Shown in pieces: positions 16,878 to 25,772 of a DNA stretch of 59,637 nt. A program made the translations under genes and the position numbers. The notes beneath the pieces are model-generated. The model was not told the origin of the DNA. It saw only the letters and a list, made by a program, of their open reading frames with translations, and did no database searches. Source of the DNA: Flammeovirgaceae bacterium. GTDB lineage: Bacteria > Bacteroidota > Bacteroidia > Cytophagales > Cyclobacteriaceae. Where the stretch lies: contig JAJTGQ010000057.1 of assembly GCA_021299455.1 (NCBI GenBank), forward strand, positions 1 through 59,637, given 5' to 3'. How positions within the stretch are numbered: the stretch's first letter is position 1; every line of letters starts with the position of its first letter.

Positions 16878-17896
16878 GTACTGAATTGCTCACCATATCT
16901 CCTTCTCCCCATATTCACAGTGAACTGACGGTGCCGCAAATTATGCGGGCGGTCATCATTGCCATGGTGCCGGCATTTCTATTTTCCATCTACAATTTTG
17001 GCCTAGGCGCGTTGTATGTAACTACGTTCTCCGTAATTTTTTGTGTAGCCTTCGAATACCTTATCGCTCGCTATCTATTGAATAAGTCTGCGTCCATCTA
17101 CGATGGCTCGGCTGTAATCACCGGCATACTATTGGCATTTAATGTGCCTTCTAATTTGCCCTGGTATGTTATCTTGATTGGAAGCGCGGTATCCATTGGT
17201 ATCGGAAAGATGAGTTTCGGTGGCCTTGGAAATAATCCCTTCAATCCGGCTTTGGTTGGACGTGTGTTTTTATTGTTGTCGTTTCCGGTGCAGATGACTT
17301 CTTGGCCAGTTGCTAAAGCAACACTATCACTCGATGCTGTAACCAGCGCAACACCGTTGGGTGTACTCAAGGAAGGACTACGCGCAGGCGAATCAGTAGA
17401 TGTATTGATGGCTAAAATGCCTTCCTATATTGATTTCTTTTTTGGCCTGCAGAGCGGATCAATAGGAGAAATGTCAGCCTTCGCATTGCTGTTGGGGTTG
17501 GGCTACATGTTGTATAAAAAAATAATCACCTGGCATATTCCGGTATCCATGCTGATCACCATTTTTGTATTGACAGGAATCTTCTGGTTGAGCGATCCCA
17601 ACAAGTATGCTACTCCTCTTTTTCACATTCTCACCGGAGGTGTGATGCTGGGTGCCGTATTTATGGCCACTGACTACGTGACGTCTCCTTTCACCCATCG
17701 GGGCATGCTCATTTTTGGTTTTGGTATTGGATTACTCACGGTACTGATTCGTTTGTTTGGCAGCTATCCGGAGGGGGTATCGTTTGCGATCTTAATTATG
17801 AACGCTTTTGTACCGTTGATTAATCGGTTTGCAAAGGAACCCCGATACGGAGCGAAACGGGCCAAGGATAAAGAACTTGAAACCGTAAGGCACTAG
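16874..17896 (+). CDS. rnfD: Rnf complex membrane subunit RnfD
   Basis: A 340-residue integral membrane subunit with about nine hydrophobic helices, homologous to NqrB. The motif DAVTSATPLGVLK places the covalent-FMN acceptor threonine at about Thr160. GGLGNNPFNPALVGRVFLLLSFP and FMATDYVTSPFTHRGMLIFG are standard RnfD segments. It overlaps rnfC by 4 bases and is 2 bases from rnfG. Together with RnfG it carries electrons across the membrane and is part of the Na+ or H+ pathway; the ion used cannot be read with confidence here. Confidence 0.97.
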   Translation: MSTELLTISPSPHIHSELTVPQIMRAVIIAMVPAFLFSIYNFGLGALYVTTFSVIFCVAFEYLIARYLLNKSASIYDGSAVITGILLAFNVPSNLPWYVILIGSAVSIGIGKMSFGGLGNNPFNPALVGRVFLLLSFPVQMTSWPVAKATLSLDAVTSATPLGVLKEGLRAGESVDVLMAKMPSYIDFFFGLQSGSIGEMSAFALLLGLGYMLYKKIITWHIPVSMLITIFVLTGIFWLSDPNKYATPLFHILTGGVMLGAVFMATDYVTSPFTHRGMLIFGFGIGLLTVLIRLFGSYPEGVSFAILIMNAFVPLINRFAKEPRYGAKRAKDKELETVRH

Positions 17897-17898
17897 CG

Positions 17899-18489
17899 AT
17901 GGCAGCTGCAAAATCATCTTTCCTGAACTTAGTGATCACATTGACCATCGTTACATTGGTTGCGTCTCTCTCTCTCGGTTATGTTTATGAATGGACCAAG
18001 GAGCCCATCGCAGAAGCGCAGATGGCCAAGCAATTGAAAGCCATTGAATCGGTGGTGAGCGGCTACGACAATAATCCCGTGTTAGAAAGTTATCGCTTAC
18101 CCACACCAGATGGAAGGGATAGTCTTGAATTTTTTCCAGCGAAAAAGAAGGGCGAGTTGATCGGTGTGGCCGTCAAGACAAAATCCTCAAAAGGATATAG
18201 TGGTGACATTTGGTTGATGGTTGGTTTTAACGTGAACGGTGACATTCAAAATATTTTTGTGATTGAGCATAAAGAAACGCCCGGGCTAGGTTCGAAAATG
18301 ACCACCCCAAAATTTCTTCAACAATTCATGGGACGTAATCCAGCTACCATGAAGCTAACGGTGAAAAAAGACGGTGGCGATGTGGACGCCATAACAGGAG
18401 CTACCATAACTACAAGGGCATTTTCAGGAGCAGTACAAACAGCCCACGAAACATTCAAAAAATCAACCGTTAATGGAGCAGCCAATTAG
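17899..18489 (+). CDS. rnfG: Rnf complex subunit RnfG (covalent FMN)
   Basis: A 196-residue single-pass membrane subunit with an FMN-binding domain facing the periplasm. The N-terminal helix is NLVITLTIVTLVASLSLGYV. The flavinylation motif TGATITT near residue 166 makes Thr171 the likely covalent FMN site, so an ApbE-type flavin transferase is required and must be encoded elsewhere. The redox domain signature GYSGDIWLMVGFN and EHKETPGLGSKM is intact. The end overlaps rnfE by 17 bases. Confidence 0.96.
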   Translation: MAAAKSSFLNLVITLTIVTLVASLSLGYVYEWTKEPIAEAQMAKQLKAIESVVSGYDNNPVLESYRLPTPDGRDSLEFFPAKKKGELIGVAVKTKSSKGYSGDIWLMVGFNVNGDIQNIFVIEHKETPGLGSKMTTPKFLQQFMGRNPATMKLTVKKDGGDVDAITGATITTRAFSGAVQTAHETFKKSTVNGAAN

Positions 18490-19084
18490 TTTGAAAGAGA
18501 ATTTTTTCAAAGGGATCATCAAAGAAAATCCAGTCTTTGTCCTATTGCTTGGGTGTTGCCCTACATTAGGTGTTACATCCTCTGCGGTGAATGGGCTAGG
18601 GATGGGCGCTGCTACTGCATTTGTGCTGGTGATGTCTAATCTGGCTATTGCATTGGTGAAAAATGTAATACCCGACAAAGTGCGTATCCCTGCCTTCATC
18701 GTTATCATTGCTGCATTTGTTACGGTGGTGCAACTGTTGATGGCTGCCTACACGCCAGCCTTAAATGAGCAACTGGGATTATTTATTCCACTCATAGTTG
18801 TGAACTGTATTGTGCTGGGAAGGGCAGAAGCCTTTGCTTCGCGCAATACGGCAGTAGCCAGCATGATTGATGGCCTAGGAATGGGGGTTGGATTTACGTT
18901 TGCATTGTTGCTTCTTGGTACAATCCGAGAACTGTTGGGCAATCTTTCCTTCTTCGGTTACAAGTTGGTGGAAGCCGATGGTATCTTGATTTTTGTTTTG
19001 GCGCCTGGCGCTTTTATCACGTTAGGTTTTATTATCGCCACGATGAAGTGGTTAAAAGAACGGGAAAGTAAAAGGACGCATTAA
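18473..19084 (+). CDS. rnfE: Rnf complex membrane subunit RnfE
   Basis: A 203-residue six-helix membrane protein homologous to NqrD. Typical segments are FFKGIIKENPVFVLLLGCCP, with the membrane cysteine thought to help bind a cluster together with RnfA, then ALGVTSS-type LGVTSSAVNG and NCIVLGRAEAFASRN. The reading frame begins inside the last codons of rnfG. It pairs structurally with RnfA in an inverted-topology dimer. Confidence 0.96.
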   Translation: MEQPISLKENFFKGIIKENPVFVLLLGCCPTLGVTSSAVNGLGMGAATAFVLVMSNLAIALVKNVIPDKVRIPAFIVIIAAFVTVVQLLMAAYTPALNEQLGLFIPLIVVNCIVLGRAEAFASRNTAVASMIDGLGMGVGFTFALLLLGTIRELLGNLSFFGYKLVEADGILIFVLAPGAFITLGFIIATMKWLKERESKRTH

Positions 19085-19093
19085 TTCTTTTGT

Positions 19094-19666
19094 ATGGAAT
19101 ACCTTATCATTATCATCTCCACTATTTTCATTAATAACATTGTGCTGGCCAAGTTTTTAGGAATCTGCCCTTTCCTGGGTGTTTCTAAAAACACTTCCAC
19201 GGCCGTGGGCATGGGTGCGGCTGTTGTATTTGTGATGACGCTTTCCACTATTATGACGTATCTGGTGCAACACTACATCCTGTTACCGCTGGGGATCGCT
19301 TATATGCAAACCGTTACTTATATTTTAGTTATTGCCTTTTTAGTGCAGGTAGTCGAGATCATCTTAAAAAAGGTAAGCCCCGATCTATACCAGGCACTCG
19401 GGGTATACCTTCCATTGATCACTACTAATTGCACGATATTAGGCGTTGCGATTTTAGTCATTCAAAATAACTTCAATCTTTTACAAAGCGTGGTATTTGC
19501 TATTGGCAATTCGGTAGGTTTTACGCTGGCTATCGCACTCTTTTCAAGCATCCGCGAGCAACTAGACAATGCCGACCTACCCGAGTACATGCAAGGAATT
19601 CCGGCAGCGCTGATTACAGCGAGTATTTTATCAATGGCCTTTATGGGTTTTGCTGGGTTGGTGTAG
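19094..19666 (+). CDS. rnfA: Rnf complex membrane subunit RnfA
   Basis: A 190-residue membrane subunit homologous to NqrE, last gene of the operon. The signature NNIVLAKFLGICPFLGVSKN near residue 15 includes the membrane cysteine, and TTNCTILGVAILVIQ mirrors the NCIVLG motif of RnfE. It starts 9 bases after rnfE. About 140 bases with no confident terminator separate it from the convergent BLUF gene. Confidence 0.97.
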   Translation: MEYLIIIISTIFINNIVLAKFLGICPFLGVSKNTSTAVGMGAAVVFVMTLSTIMTYLVQHYILLPLGIAYMQTVTYILVIAFLVQVVEIILKKVSPDLYQALGVYLPLITTNCTILGVAILVIQNNFNLLQSVVFAIGNSVGFTLAIALFSSIREQLDNADLPEYMQGIPAALITASILSMAFMGFAGLV

Positions 19667-19808
19667 CTCAGCAATAGATTTTTAAATCAGCCTGATTAAA
19701 TGTTTAAGCAAAAAAGTAGTTCAATTACAACTCTGCGTAGTCGACAACATTTTTCTTATAGAACATCTCCAAAAACACTGACAAGATATTATTGTCTTCT
19801 TTCATTTC

Positions 19809-20165
19809 TTATTTTTCAAAAAACAAATCTATATCCCGAAAGCCAGTTAGCTGCTCGGCATCCTCAAACGTAAGCCTTTTAAATCCAATGGTCCAACCTT
19901 TGAAAAAATGCTCTTGGGAGTTGCCTTGAATGACCGTCATTATTCTGGTATGTCGTGGATCAGCTTTTATCTTCGCGTAAATCCTATCGACAACTATTTT
20001 TTCTCCCTCCAATACTTGAATGAATTTCCCTTGTAGATAAAGCAGCATTCTGGTGATTCCGTTTTGTTTGTTGGAAACGCGACATTCTTTGAGAAGCTCG
20101 ATAAGATCATGCTCAGCAAACTCTTTGGTGCATGACTTGTATAGACTAGAAGATAGATCGAGCAA
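19809..20165 (-). CDS. BLUF-domain blue-light sensor (stand-alone)
   Basis: Short (118 aa) FAD-binding BLUF photoreceptor without an attached output domain. The key BLUF residues are present: Tyr9 in LYKS (the flavin-coupled tyrosine), Asn in SNKQNGIT, Gln in FIQVLEG, and Trp in FKGWTIGF. The frame opens at a TTG at 20165; no ATG lies between it and the upstream in-frame stop, so the exact start is uncertain and the N-terminal strand may be shortened. It lies convergent to rnfA and downstream of korB on the same strand (137 bases apart). Stand-alone BLUF proteins usually signal by protein-protein contact; the partner is unknown. Confidence 0.85.
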   Translation of the reverse strand: MLDLSSSLYKSCTKEFAEHDLIELLKECRVSNKQNGITRMLLYLQGKFIQVLEGEKIVVDRIYAKIKADPRHTRIMTVIQGNSQEHFFKGWTIGFKRLTFEDAEQLTGFRDIDLFFEK

Positions 20166-20302
20166 ATCTATATTTTTTTCGGAAAAGAGTTACTTTCAAT
20201 AGGTCAAAAGTTCAAGAACCATCACCGACAGTATAGCTTTTGACATCCTTACATCTGTGCGTGAACTTAATGTTGGCTTGCTCTTCGTGCGCGGCTGCCT
20301 AA

Positions 20303-21352
20303 TTATATCTCCCAATGACTAGATCCCAACAATAGATTTTCTAAATTTCCGATGCCTTTCTCCTCGACCTCATGTTGAATTTGTTCCACTACCCGATCCT
20401 CATATGAACTTCGATCGGTGTGGTTTTGTATTACGCCCATAGGCCGTGGAAGGGTTTCTGCATATGTCATGTTTGCCAGAATAAAGGCTAGCGTAGAATC
20501 TTTCTCATCGTGAATTAATACATCATTGATGCTATGGCCACCCTCCGTTAGTTCGATAACAGTTGGGCGAAAGCCATCTAACTTAATGCCCTTGTTTTTT
20601 TGTTTGCCAAAAACCATTGGCTTACCATGTTCTAGCCACACCGAATGATCTTCGCGCGTTTCTGCATTGGTGTACAAATCAAATGCACCATCGTTAAAAA
20701 TGCGACAGTTGGTATAAATCTCGACAAAAGAAAACCCTTTGTGCTGATGTGCTTGTAATAACAAGTTTTGTAATTGTTGCCGGTCTTTGTCATGCCCTCG
20801 CGCCACGAATGTAGCACTGGCTCCTAGTGCGAGAGCTACGGGATTAAACGGATCATCTAGTGCACCAAGTGGTGATGACTTTGTAATTTGCCCACGATGA
20901 GAGGTAGGGGAGTATTGTCCCTTGGTAAGACTATATACTTCGTTGTTAAACATCAATACATTCATATCCACATTTCTGCGACACGCATGGATAAAGTGAT
21001 TTCCGCCAATACTCATGTTGTCACCATCGCCCGTCACCACCCACACACTTAGATCGGGTCGGGCAATTTTTAATCCACTGGCTATTGGAAGCGCTCTGCC
21101 ATGGATGCCGTGAAAACCATACGTATCCATGTAGTAAGGAAAACGTCCTGAGCATCCTATGCCCGAAATAAAAACAATCTTCTCTTTTGGTATACCCAAC
21201 TCGGGCATGAGACGCTGCGCAGGGGAGAGCACGGAGATCGCTCCACACCCCGCACACCAACGAACATCTACATCGGGTTTAAAATCTTTTGATGTATAAT
21301 GACTTTCGCCACTGTGGGGTTTATTGACGAGATCATCGATAATCGTGTTCAT
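20303..21352 (-). CDS. korB: 2-oxoacid:ferredoxin oxidoreductase, beta subunit
   Basis: A 349-residue TPP- and [4Fe-4S]-binding subunit of a two-subunit 2-oxoglutarate (or other 2-oxoacid):ferredoxin oxidoreductase. Cys33 and Cys36 (RWCAGCGAISVL) begin the cluster motif. GDGDNMSIGGNH is the TPP/Mg motif, followed by NNEVYSLTKGQYSPTSHRG, which is typical of the 2-oxoglutarate branch. It starts 11 bases after korA. No ferredoxin-like subunit is attached, so an external ferredoxin or the neighbouring flavodoxin must accept the electrons. Confidence 0.94.
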   Translation of the reverse strand: MNTIIDDLVNKPHSGESHYTSKDFKPDVDVRWCAGCGAISVLSPAQRLMPELGIPKEKIVFISGIGCSGRFPYYMDTYGFHGIHGRALPIASGLKIARPDLSVWVVTGDGDNMSIGGNHFIHACRRNVDMNVLMFNNEVYSLTKGQYSPTSHRGQITKSSPLGALDDPFNPVALALGASATFVARGHDKDRQQLQNLLLQAHQHKGFSFVEIYTNCRIFNDGAFDLYTNAETREDHSVWLEHGKPMVFGKQKNKGIKLDGFRPTVIELTEGGHSINDVLIHDEKDSTLAFILANMTYAETLPRPMGVIQNHTDRSSYEDRVVEQIQHEVEEKGIGNLENLLLGSSHWEI

Positions 21353-21363
21353 AATTTTTGTTT

Positions 21364-23253
21364 TTAAAGATCAACCGGAATGTCAAGATTTGATTTTTTG
21401 GATGGCCACTTCTTTATGTTGGTCATGGTAAGCAACACGGAAATCTTTTCTTCCAACTCAATTGCTTTGAAAGGTTTCCCTTGCACCTTATTAATGCCAA
21501 TTACTCGTTTTAAGTATTTTGCCTGAATCAAATTTTTCAATTGTCCTAGATTCAATTCTGGAATGACCACTCGATCAAAGCGATGCAAAACATCTCCTAA
21601 ATTTTTTGGAAAAGGATTCAGATAACGCAAATGTGCAAATGATACCTTCTGTCCCTGCGATCTTAAATTTTCATAAGCATTGTTTGCGGCCCCGTAGGTA
21701 CTGCCCCAACTCAAGAGCAACAAATCTCCTTTTGCTTCACCCATCACATCCAAATCAGGAATATCATTCGCAATACCATCTACTTTTTTCTGACGAAGTT
21801 CCACCATCTTTTGATGATTAATGGGGTCGTGACTAACCACACCACTGCCATCTTCTTTTTCTAATCCTCCAATGCGGTGTTCCATCCCTTGCATGCCTGG
21901 TATTGCCCACAACCGACCCAATGTTTCGGGATTGCGGACATAAGGCTTGAATGTGGAAGGGTCGGCAGCGAAGTTGGGTGCAATGTCCGGCAATTTATCT
22001 ACATCCGGTATGCGCCAGGGTTCTGAAGCTTGCCCGATATAGCCATCAGTGAGCAACATCACTGGTGTCATATATTTTAAAGCAATGCGTGCAGCCTCCA
22101 GCGTCATGTTAAAACAATCTGCAGAGCTAGCAGCAGCAAGCACTGGAATGGGGGCCTCACCATGACGGCCATACATCGCTTGCATCAAATCGCTTTGTTC
22201 TGTTTTTGTTGGCAGGCCGGTAGAAGGACCAGCCCGTTGTACATCGACAATAATCAATGGCAACTCCGTCATGATGGCCAGACCTATCGCTTCTGTTTTT
22301 AAAGAGAGTCCAGGGCCACTGGTGGTTGTTACAGCAAGGCTTCCGCCAAAAGCAGCACCGATTGCACTCGTGATGGCGGCAATTTCATCTTCGGCTTGCA
22401 GGTGCTTAACACCATATTGTTTGTAGCCCGAGATCGCGTGTAAAATATCAGTAGCCGGAGTAATAGGGTAGGAGCCTAAAAAAAGAGGAAGGTGTGCTTT
22501 GGTTGCCGCGACTACTAACCCCAACGCTACGGCCTGGTTTCCTGTAATGCTTCGATATTTTCCCGGTGGCAATTTTGATTTATCGATGACATATTGCTTT
22601 CTGAAATCCGGATTCTTCTCGGCAAAATTCCAACCACCTTGCAATGCATGTACATTGGCTAAGATCACATCTTCTTTCCCTTTGAACTTTTTATTGATCC
22701 ATGATACGGTTGGATCAAGCGGTCGGTTAAATAGCCAGTACGTGATTCCAAGAGCAAAAATATTTCTTGTCTTTTGAATAAGCTTTGAAGGAAGCTCTAC
22801 TTCGATAAAAGCTTTTTTCAATTCTTTGCTCATATCAACTGCAAAAACATGATACTTTGCTAGCCCTACATCTTCTAGCGGATTACGAGCATAACCCGCA
22901 AGTTTTAAATTACGATCGTCAAAGCCTTCCGTGTTTACAATTACTATTCCGCCCTCACGAACTTGTGCTAAATTTACTTTTAGGCTGGCCGCATTCATCG
23001 CCACCAGTACATCAACAAAGTCACCTGATGTAGTGATGTGTTTACTGCCGAAGTGAACTTGAAAAGCGCTTACACCATAAAGGGTACCCTCCGGGGCGCG
23101 TATTTCTGATGGATAATCTGGAAATGTATTTACTTCATTGCCAGCAAACCCAGCTGTATCAGAAAATTGAGTTCCAATCAACTGCATACCATCACCACTA
23201 TCTCCGGCAAATCGTACAGTTACTTCATTCAAATGTTCGATGATTTTCTCCAT
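21364..23253 (-). CDS. korA: 2-oxoacid:ferredoxin oxidoreductase, fused gamma-alpha subunit
   Basis: A 629-residue subunit with the gamma domain first (VTVRFAGDSGDGMQLIGTQF, residues about 9-200) and the pyrimidine-binding alpha domain after residue 230 (LGSYPITPATDILHAIS, then TTSGPGLSLKTEAIGLA). Oxidative decarboxylation of 2-oxoglutarate to succinyl-CoA, or the reverse, is the likely reaction. The two-gene korA-korB unit is preceded by an FNR-type palindrome (23307-23320) about 55 bases upstream of the start. With PFOR and Rnf in the same region, it adds a second source of low-potential electrons. Confidence 0.94.
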   Translation of the reverse strand: MEKIIEHLNEVTVRFAGDSGDGMQLIGTQFSDTAGFAGNEVNTFPDYPSEIRAPEGTLYGVSAFQVHFGSKHITTSGDFVDVLVAMNAASLKVNLAQVREGGIVIVNTEGFDDRNLKLAGYARNPLEDVGLAKYHVFAVDMSKELKKAFIEVELPSKLIQKTRNIFALGITYWLFNRPLDPTVSWINKKFKGKEDVILANVHALQGGWNFAEKNPDFRKQYVIDKSKLPPGKYRSITGNQAVALGLVVAATKAHLPLFLGSYPITPATDILHAISGYKQYGVKHLQAEDEIAAITSAIGAAFGGSLAVTTTSGPGLSLKTEAIGLAIMTELPLIIVDVQRAGPSTGLPTKTEQSDLMQAMYGRHGEAPIPVLAAASSADCFNMTLEAARIALKYMTPVMLLTDGYIGQASEPWRIPDVDKLPDIAPNFAADPSTFKPYVRNPETLGRLWAIPGMQGMEHRIGGLEKEDGSGVVSHDPINHQKMVELRQKKVDGIANDIPDLDVMGEAKGDLLLLSWGSTYGAANNAYENLRSQGQKVSFAHLRYLNPFPKNLGDVLHRFDRVVIPELNLGQLKNLIQAKYLKRVIGINKVQGKPFKAIELEEKISVLLTMTNIKKWPSKKSNLDIPVDL

Positions 23254-23306
23254 TGCAGGTGGGATTAATTACATAGTAAGACTACCACTATTGCTAGTTC
23301 TTTAAA

Positions 23307-23320
23307 ATGACAAAAGTCAT
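23307..23320. promoter_or_regulatory. FNR/CRP-family-type palindrome upstream of korAB
   Basis: Perfect inverted repeat ATGAC-AAAA-GTCAT with the 14-bp, N4-spaced geometry of FNR-family operators; half-sites differ from the TTGAT type between sqr and nifJ. It lies 54 bases upstream of the korA start in the 181-base spacer behind the Gfo/Idh gene. Which regulator binds is unknown. Confidence 0.45.
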
Positions 23321-23393
23321 AGCAAGCCGACTAATCTTAATAAAATCAATCTGAAACCAAAGGCACAGATTTTCTACTGCATTCTTTTGGTTC

Positions 23394-23409
23394 ATTAGGA
23401 AATCCTAAT
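23394..23409. repeat. Perfect palindrome ATTAGG-AAAT-CCTAAT
   Basis: A 6-bp perfect inverted repeat with a 4-base loop, 26 bases beyond the stop of the Gfo/Idh gene and upstream of korA. It lacks a T tract on the minus strand, so it is not a standard intrinsic terminator. An operator or a weak RNA 3-prime stabilising hairpin are the alternatives. Confidence 0.4.
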
Positions 23410-23434
23410 TCACTATATAATAGGGTCAACTCTT

Positions 23435-25051
23435 TTACACTTTGTTTTCGAGTAGGATGGCATCCAGGTCTTCTCCGGGAAGAGCAACGATCTTTTGGAC
23501 TTCATTATCCCATTCAATTTTACGCCCAAGCTTATACGACAAACCGCCCATATGTGCGGTAATGGCCTCCTCGAAACCTTCTTGAATTCCGCAACTTGGT
23601 TTCCCTCCGTTTCGGATACAGCTTATCCATTCGCGCAGATGTAGAAATGTTGAGTCTACTCGTTTGCCATCACGATATGTCCACAGAAGACCTTTGTTGG
23701 CAAAATACTTTGCAGTGGCTGAGGTAACGGCATCGACACCATTTACACTGGGGTCATATTGAAAGATGGGTACATAGGGATCAATCTGTTTCTCTTCGAT
23801 CATTTTTTTGTACCGTGTAGAACCACTGTCAGCAAAGATGGTTACCGCATTGCCCAACTCCATAGATCCATCATGGCCCATTAGAACCGTGCCGCGATCT
23901 AGTTGATTACCCAGTGTAGCACTGTACACAAAGGTCATCCCCTGCTCTTTCCCAATCTCCTGAGAAGTTCCAGTCTTGAAATCAGGATACTCCATATTGA
24001 TTTGCATAACGTCCGGTACATTTCTGCCGTCACGGTGTGTATATATCCCCCCTGAAGCCGTCACAAATTTTGGGATGCCCATTTTCAATATGCAATTGAT
24101 ACGATCGTAGTCATGAGTCATTAAATCACCCGATAAACCAGATCCATAAGCCCACCATTTTCTCCATCTAAAAAAGTGTTCGGCATTAAAAGGTATTTTT
24201 GGCGCGGAGCCTAAAAAAAGCTCCCAATAAATTGTCTTCGTGTTTGCATCTGGGTGAATATCATATTGCCACGCACCATTGTCATCATTGCGGTTGGTGG
24301 CGGTCATGACTAAAGAGATATGCCCTAGTACATTTTTTGCAATGGCATCCTGGGCGGTCAAAAAGCTTTGCGTTTGCCGGTGTTGATGTCCTAATGCAAA
24401 CACTACCTTTGGATTTTCTATAACTGCATTTCGTAGCGTGTAGGTTTCCTCAATACTGTGCGTCATCGGTTTTTCGACATACACGTGAATACCCGCGTTG
24501 ATGGCTTCGATGGAAAGTGGTGCATGCCAGTGGTCGGGGGTCGCAATGACAACCGCATCAACTTCTCCGCTGTTGATCATCTCGGTAGCGGTTCGATACC
24601 GCTTACATGTATTTCCATTACCGTTAAACGACTGTAATGCCTTGTTGGCATGAACATCAAACACATCGCATACTCCAGTTAATCTGATATTCAAATTCTC
24701 CTGATCTTTAAACTCTTTGAGACGAGTGTCTGCCGGATTCTCTTTTTCTGCGCGGCTCATTTCCTCTAGCCATTCGGTAGTGGCGTATCCAAGCGATCTC
24801 ACCAAATGTTCACCTCTTCCTCCAAATCCAATTATCCCAATTCGCAATGGCGAACCCTCCATGGTTGCAGTAGGTGGGGGAGCAGAGGCCTTGATATTTA
24901 ATGTTTGTAGGAGAATATTTCGCTCTCTCTTTGCTTTGGTACTAAAAGAAGCACCTGCACTCCATACTGCGCCAAATAAAGAAAGGCCCCCTAATGACTT
25001 CAGCCAGTCTCTGCGCGTCAATGTTTGAAAGATATTTTGTTTTGTTGACAT
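23435..25051 (-). CDS. Tat-exported Gfo/Idh/MocA-family oxidoreductase
   Basis: A 538-residue NAD(P)-dependent sugar or polyol oxidoreductase-like protein. A twin-arginine signal (LTRRDWLKSLGGLSLFGAVW, residues 12-31) precedes the Rossmann motif IGIIGFGGRGEH near residue 72. The catalytic-region EKP motif is VYVEKPMTHSIEET, preceded by ATPDHWHAP. Export through Tat with a bound nicotinamide cofactor is the usual inference for this subgroup. It follows the DoxX gene by 33 bases, so the two are probably co-transcribed. The substrate is unknown; glycosides or inositols are usual for relatives in Bacteroidota. Confidence 0.9.
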   Translation of the reverse strand: MSTKQNIFQTLTRRDWLKSLGGLSLFGAVWSAGASFSTKAKRERNILLQTLNIKASAPPPTATMEGSPLRIGIIGFGGRGEHLVRSLGYATTEWLEEMSRAEKENPADTRLKEFKDQENLNIRLTGVCDVFDVHANKALQSFNGNGNTCKRYRTATEMINSGEVDAVVIATPDHWHAPLSIEAINAGIHVYVEKPMTHSIEETYTLRNAVIENPKVVFALGHQHRQTQSFLTAQDAIAKNVLGHISLVMTATNRNDDNGAWQYDIHPDANTKTIYWELFLGSAPKIPFNAEHFFRWRKWWAYGSGLSGDLMTHDYDRINCILKMGIPKFVTASGGIYTHRDGRNVPDVMQINMEYPDFKTGTSQEIGKEQGMTFVYSATLGNQLDRGTVLMGHDGSMELGNAVTIFADSGSTRYKKMIEEKQIDPYVPIFQYDPSVNGVDAVTSATAKYFANKGLLWTYRDGKRVDSTFLHLREWISCIRNGGKPSCGIQEGFEEAITAHMGGLSYKLGRKIEWDNEVQKIVALPGEDLDAILLENKV

Positions 25052-25084
25052 ATTTAGTTTTTTTTAAAATGACAGTCGGGTATA

Positions 25085-25555
25085 CTATTTCTTTGTCTTG
25101 AACATTCGTTCGATACCAAATCGTTTTTCTGTGGGAAATAGGGCGAGTACCAACAGGGCAGCTGCTTCAATTAAATTTTTGTTGACCAACCAATAACTGC
25201 CCTCACTTGGACCCTGCGGAAGCCAAGGGAATGCAGGGTGAGCCAAATAATACAATAGTAGTAAACCAATGCCGGCAAGACAGGCCCATTTTGTACGGAA
25301 TCCAATTAATAGGCTTGCACCAACAACCAGTAAAATGAAAATATTGAGTACATCAACGGCCGGCAAGATAGATTCACTGGCAAGCCACTGAAAAAAGGGT
25401 TGAAAAAAACTGGCGCTTAGCAGGTATCCTTTGGCTGTCCAGGTAGTGCTGTACACTTTTATAACTCCTTCGTACAGGAAGTGCCAACCGATTAATAATC
25501 TTAATAGAACCATACTATTGACTTGGCCGATACTCAATTTTGAAATAGCATTCAT
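25085..25555 (-). CDS. DoxX-family membrane protein
   Basis: A 156-residue protein with four predicted helices (for example LLRLLIGWHFLYEGVIKVY, LNIFILLVVGASLLIGF and WACLAGIGLLLLYYLAHPAF) typical of DoxX/quinol-oxidase-subunit-like proteins. The C-terminus is basic (KRFGIERMFKTKK). It precedes the Tat-exported Gfo/Idh gene in a likely two-gene unit, a pairing that suggests, but does not prove, transfer of reducing equivalents at the membrane. Divergent from the TonB-family gene. Confidence 0.85.
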   Translation of the reverse strand: MNAISKLSIGQVNSMVLLRLLIGWHFLYEGVIKVYSTTWTAKGYLLSASFFQPFFQWLASESILPAVDVLNIFILLVVGASLLIGFRTKWACLAGIGLLLLYYLAHPAFPWLPQGPSEGSYWLVNKNLIEAAALLVLALFPTEKRFGIERMFKTKK

Positions 25556-25772
25556 TTTGGCTGGAGTTTAATGACTGGTAAAATTGCCGATTGTTGTGTA
25601 TTTCGGGGATGATGTTTGTCACGGTTCGATATGATTGTATGTTTCTAATTGAAATCGAGTCATCATGTACTGATAAAAATCATTTTGTGACGAGCTAGAT
25701 GTCATAAATCAATCAGCCATTAAATCAGACATTCGTCAAAGAAAAACAAGTTAAAGAAAAACAAACTACTAT

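Noticed and set aside
20203-20244. Inverted repeat GTCAAAAG / CTTTTGAC between the BLUF and korB genes
   Set aside because: 8 bp with a 26-base loop in AT-rich DNA; could occur by chance and lacks a T tract, so not listed as a feature.
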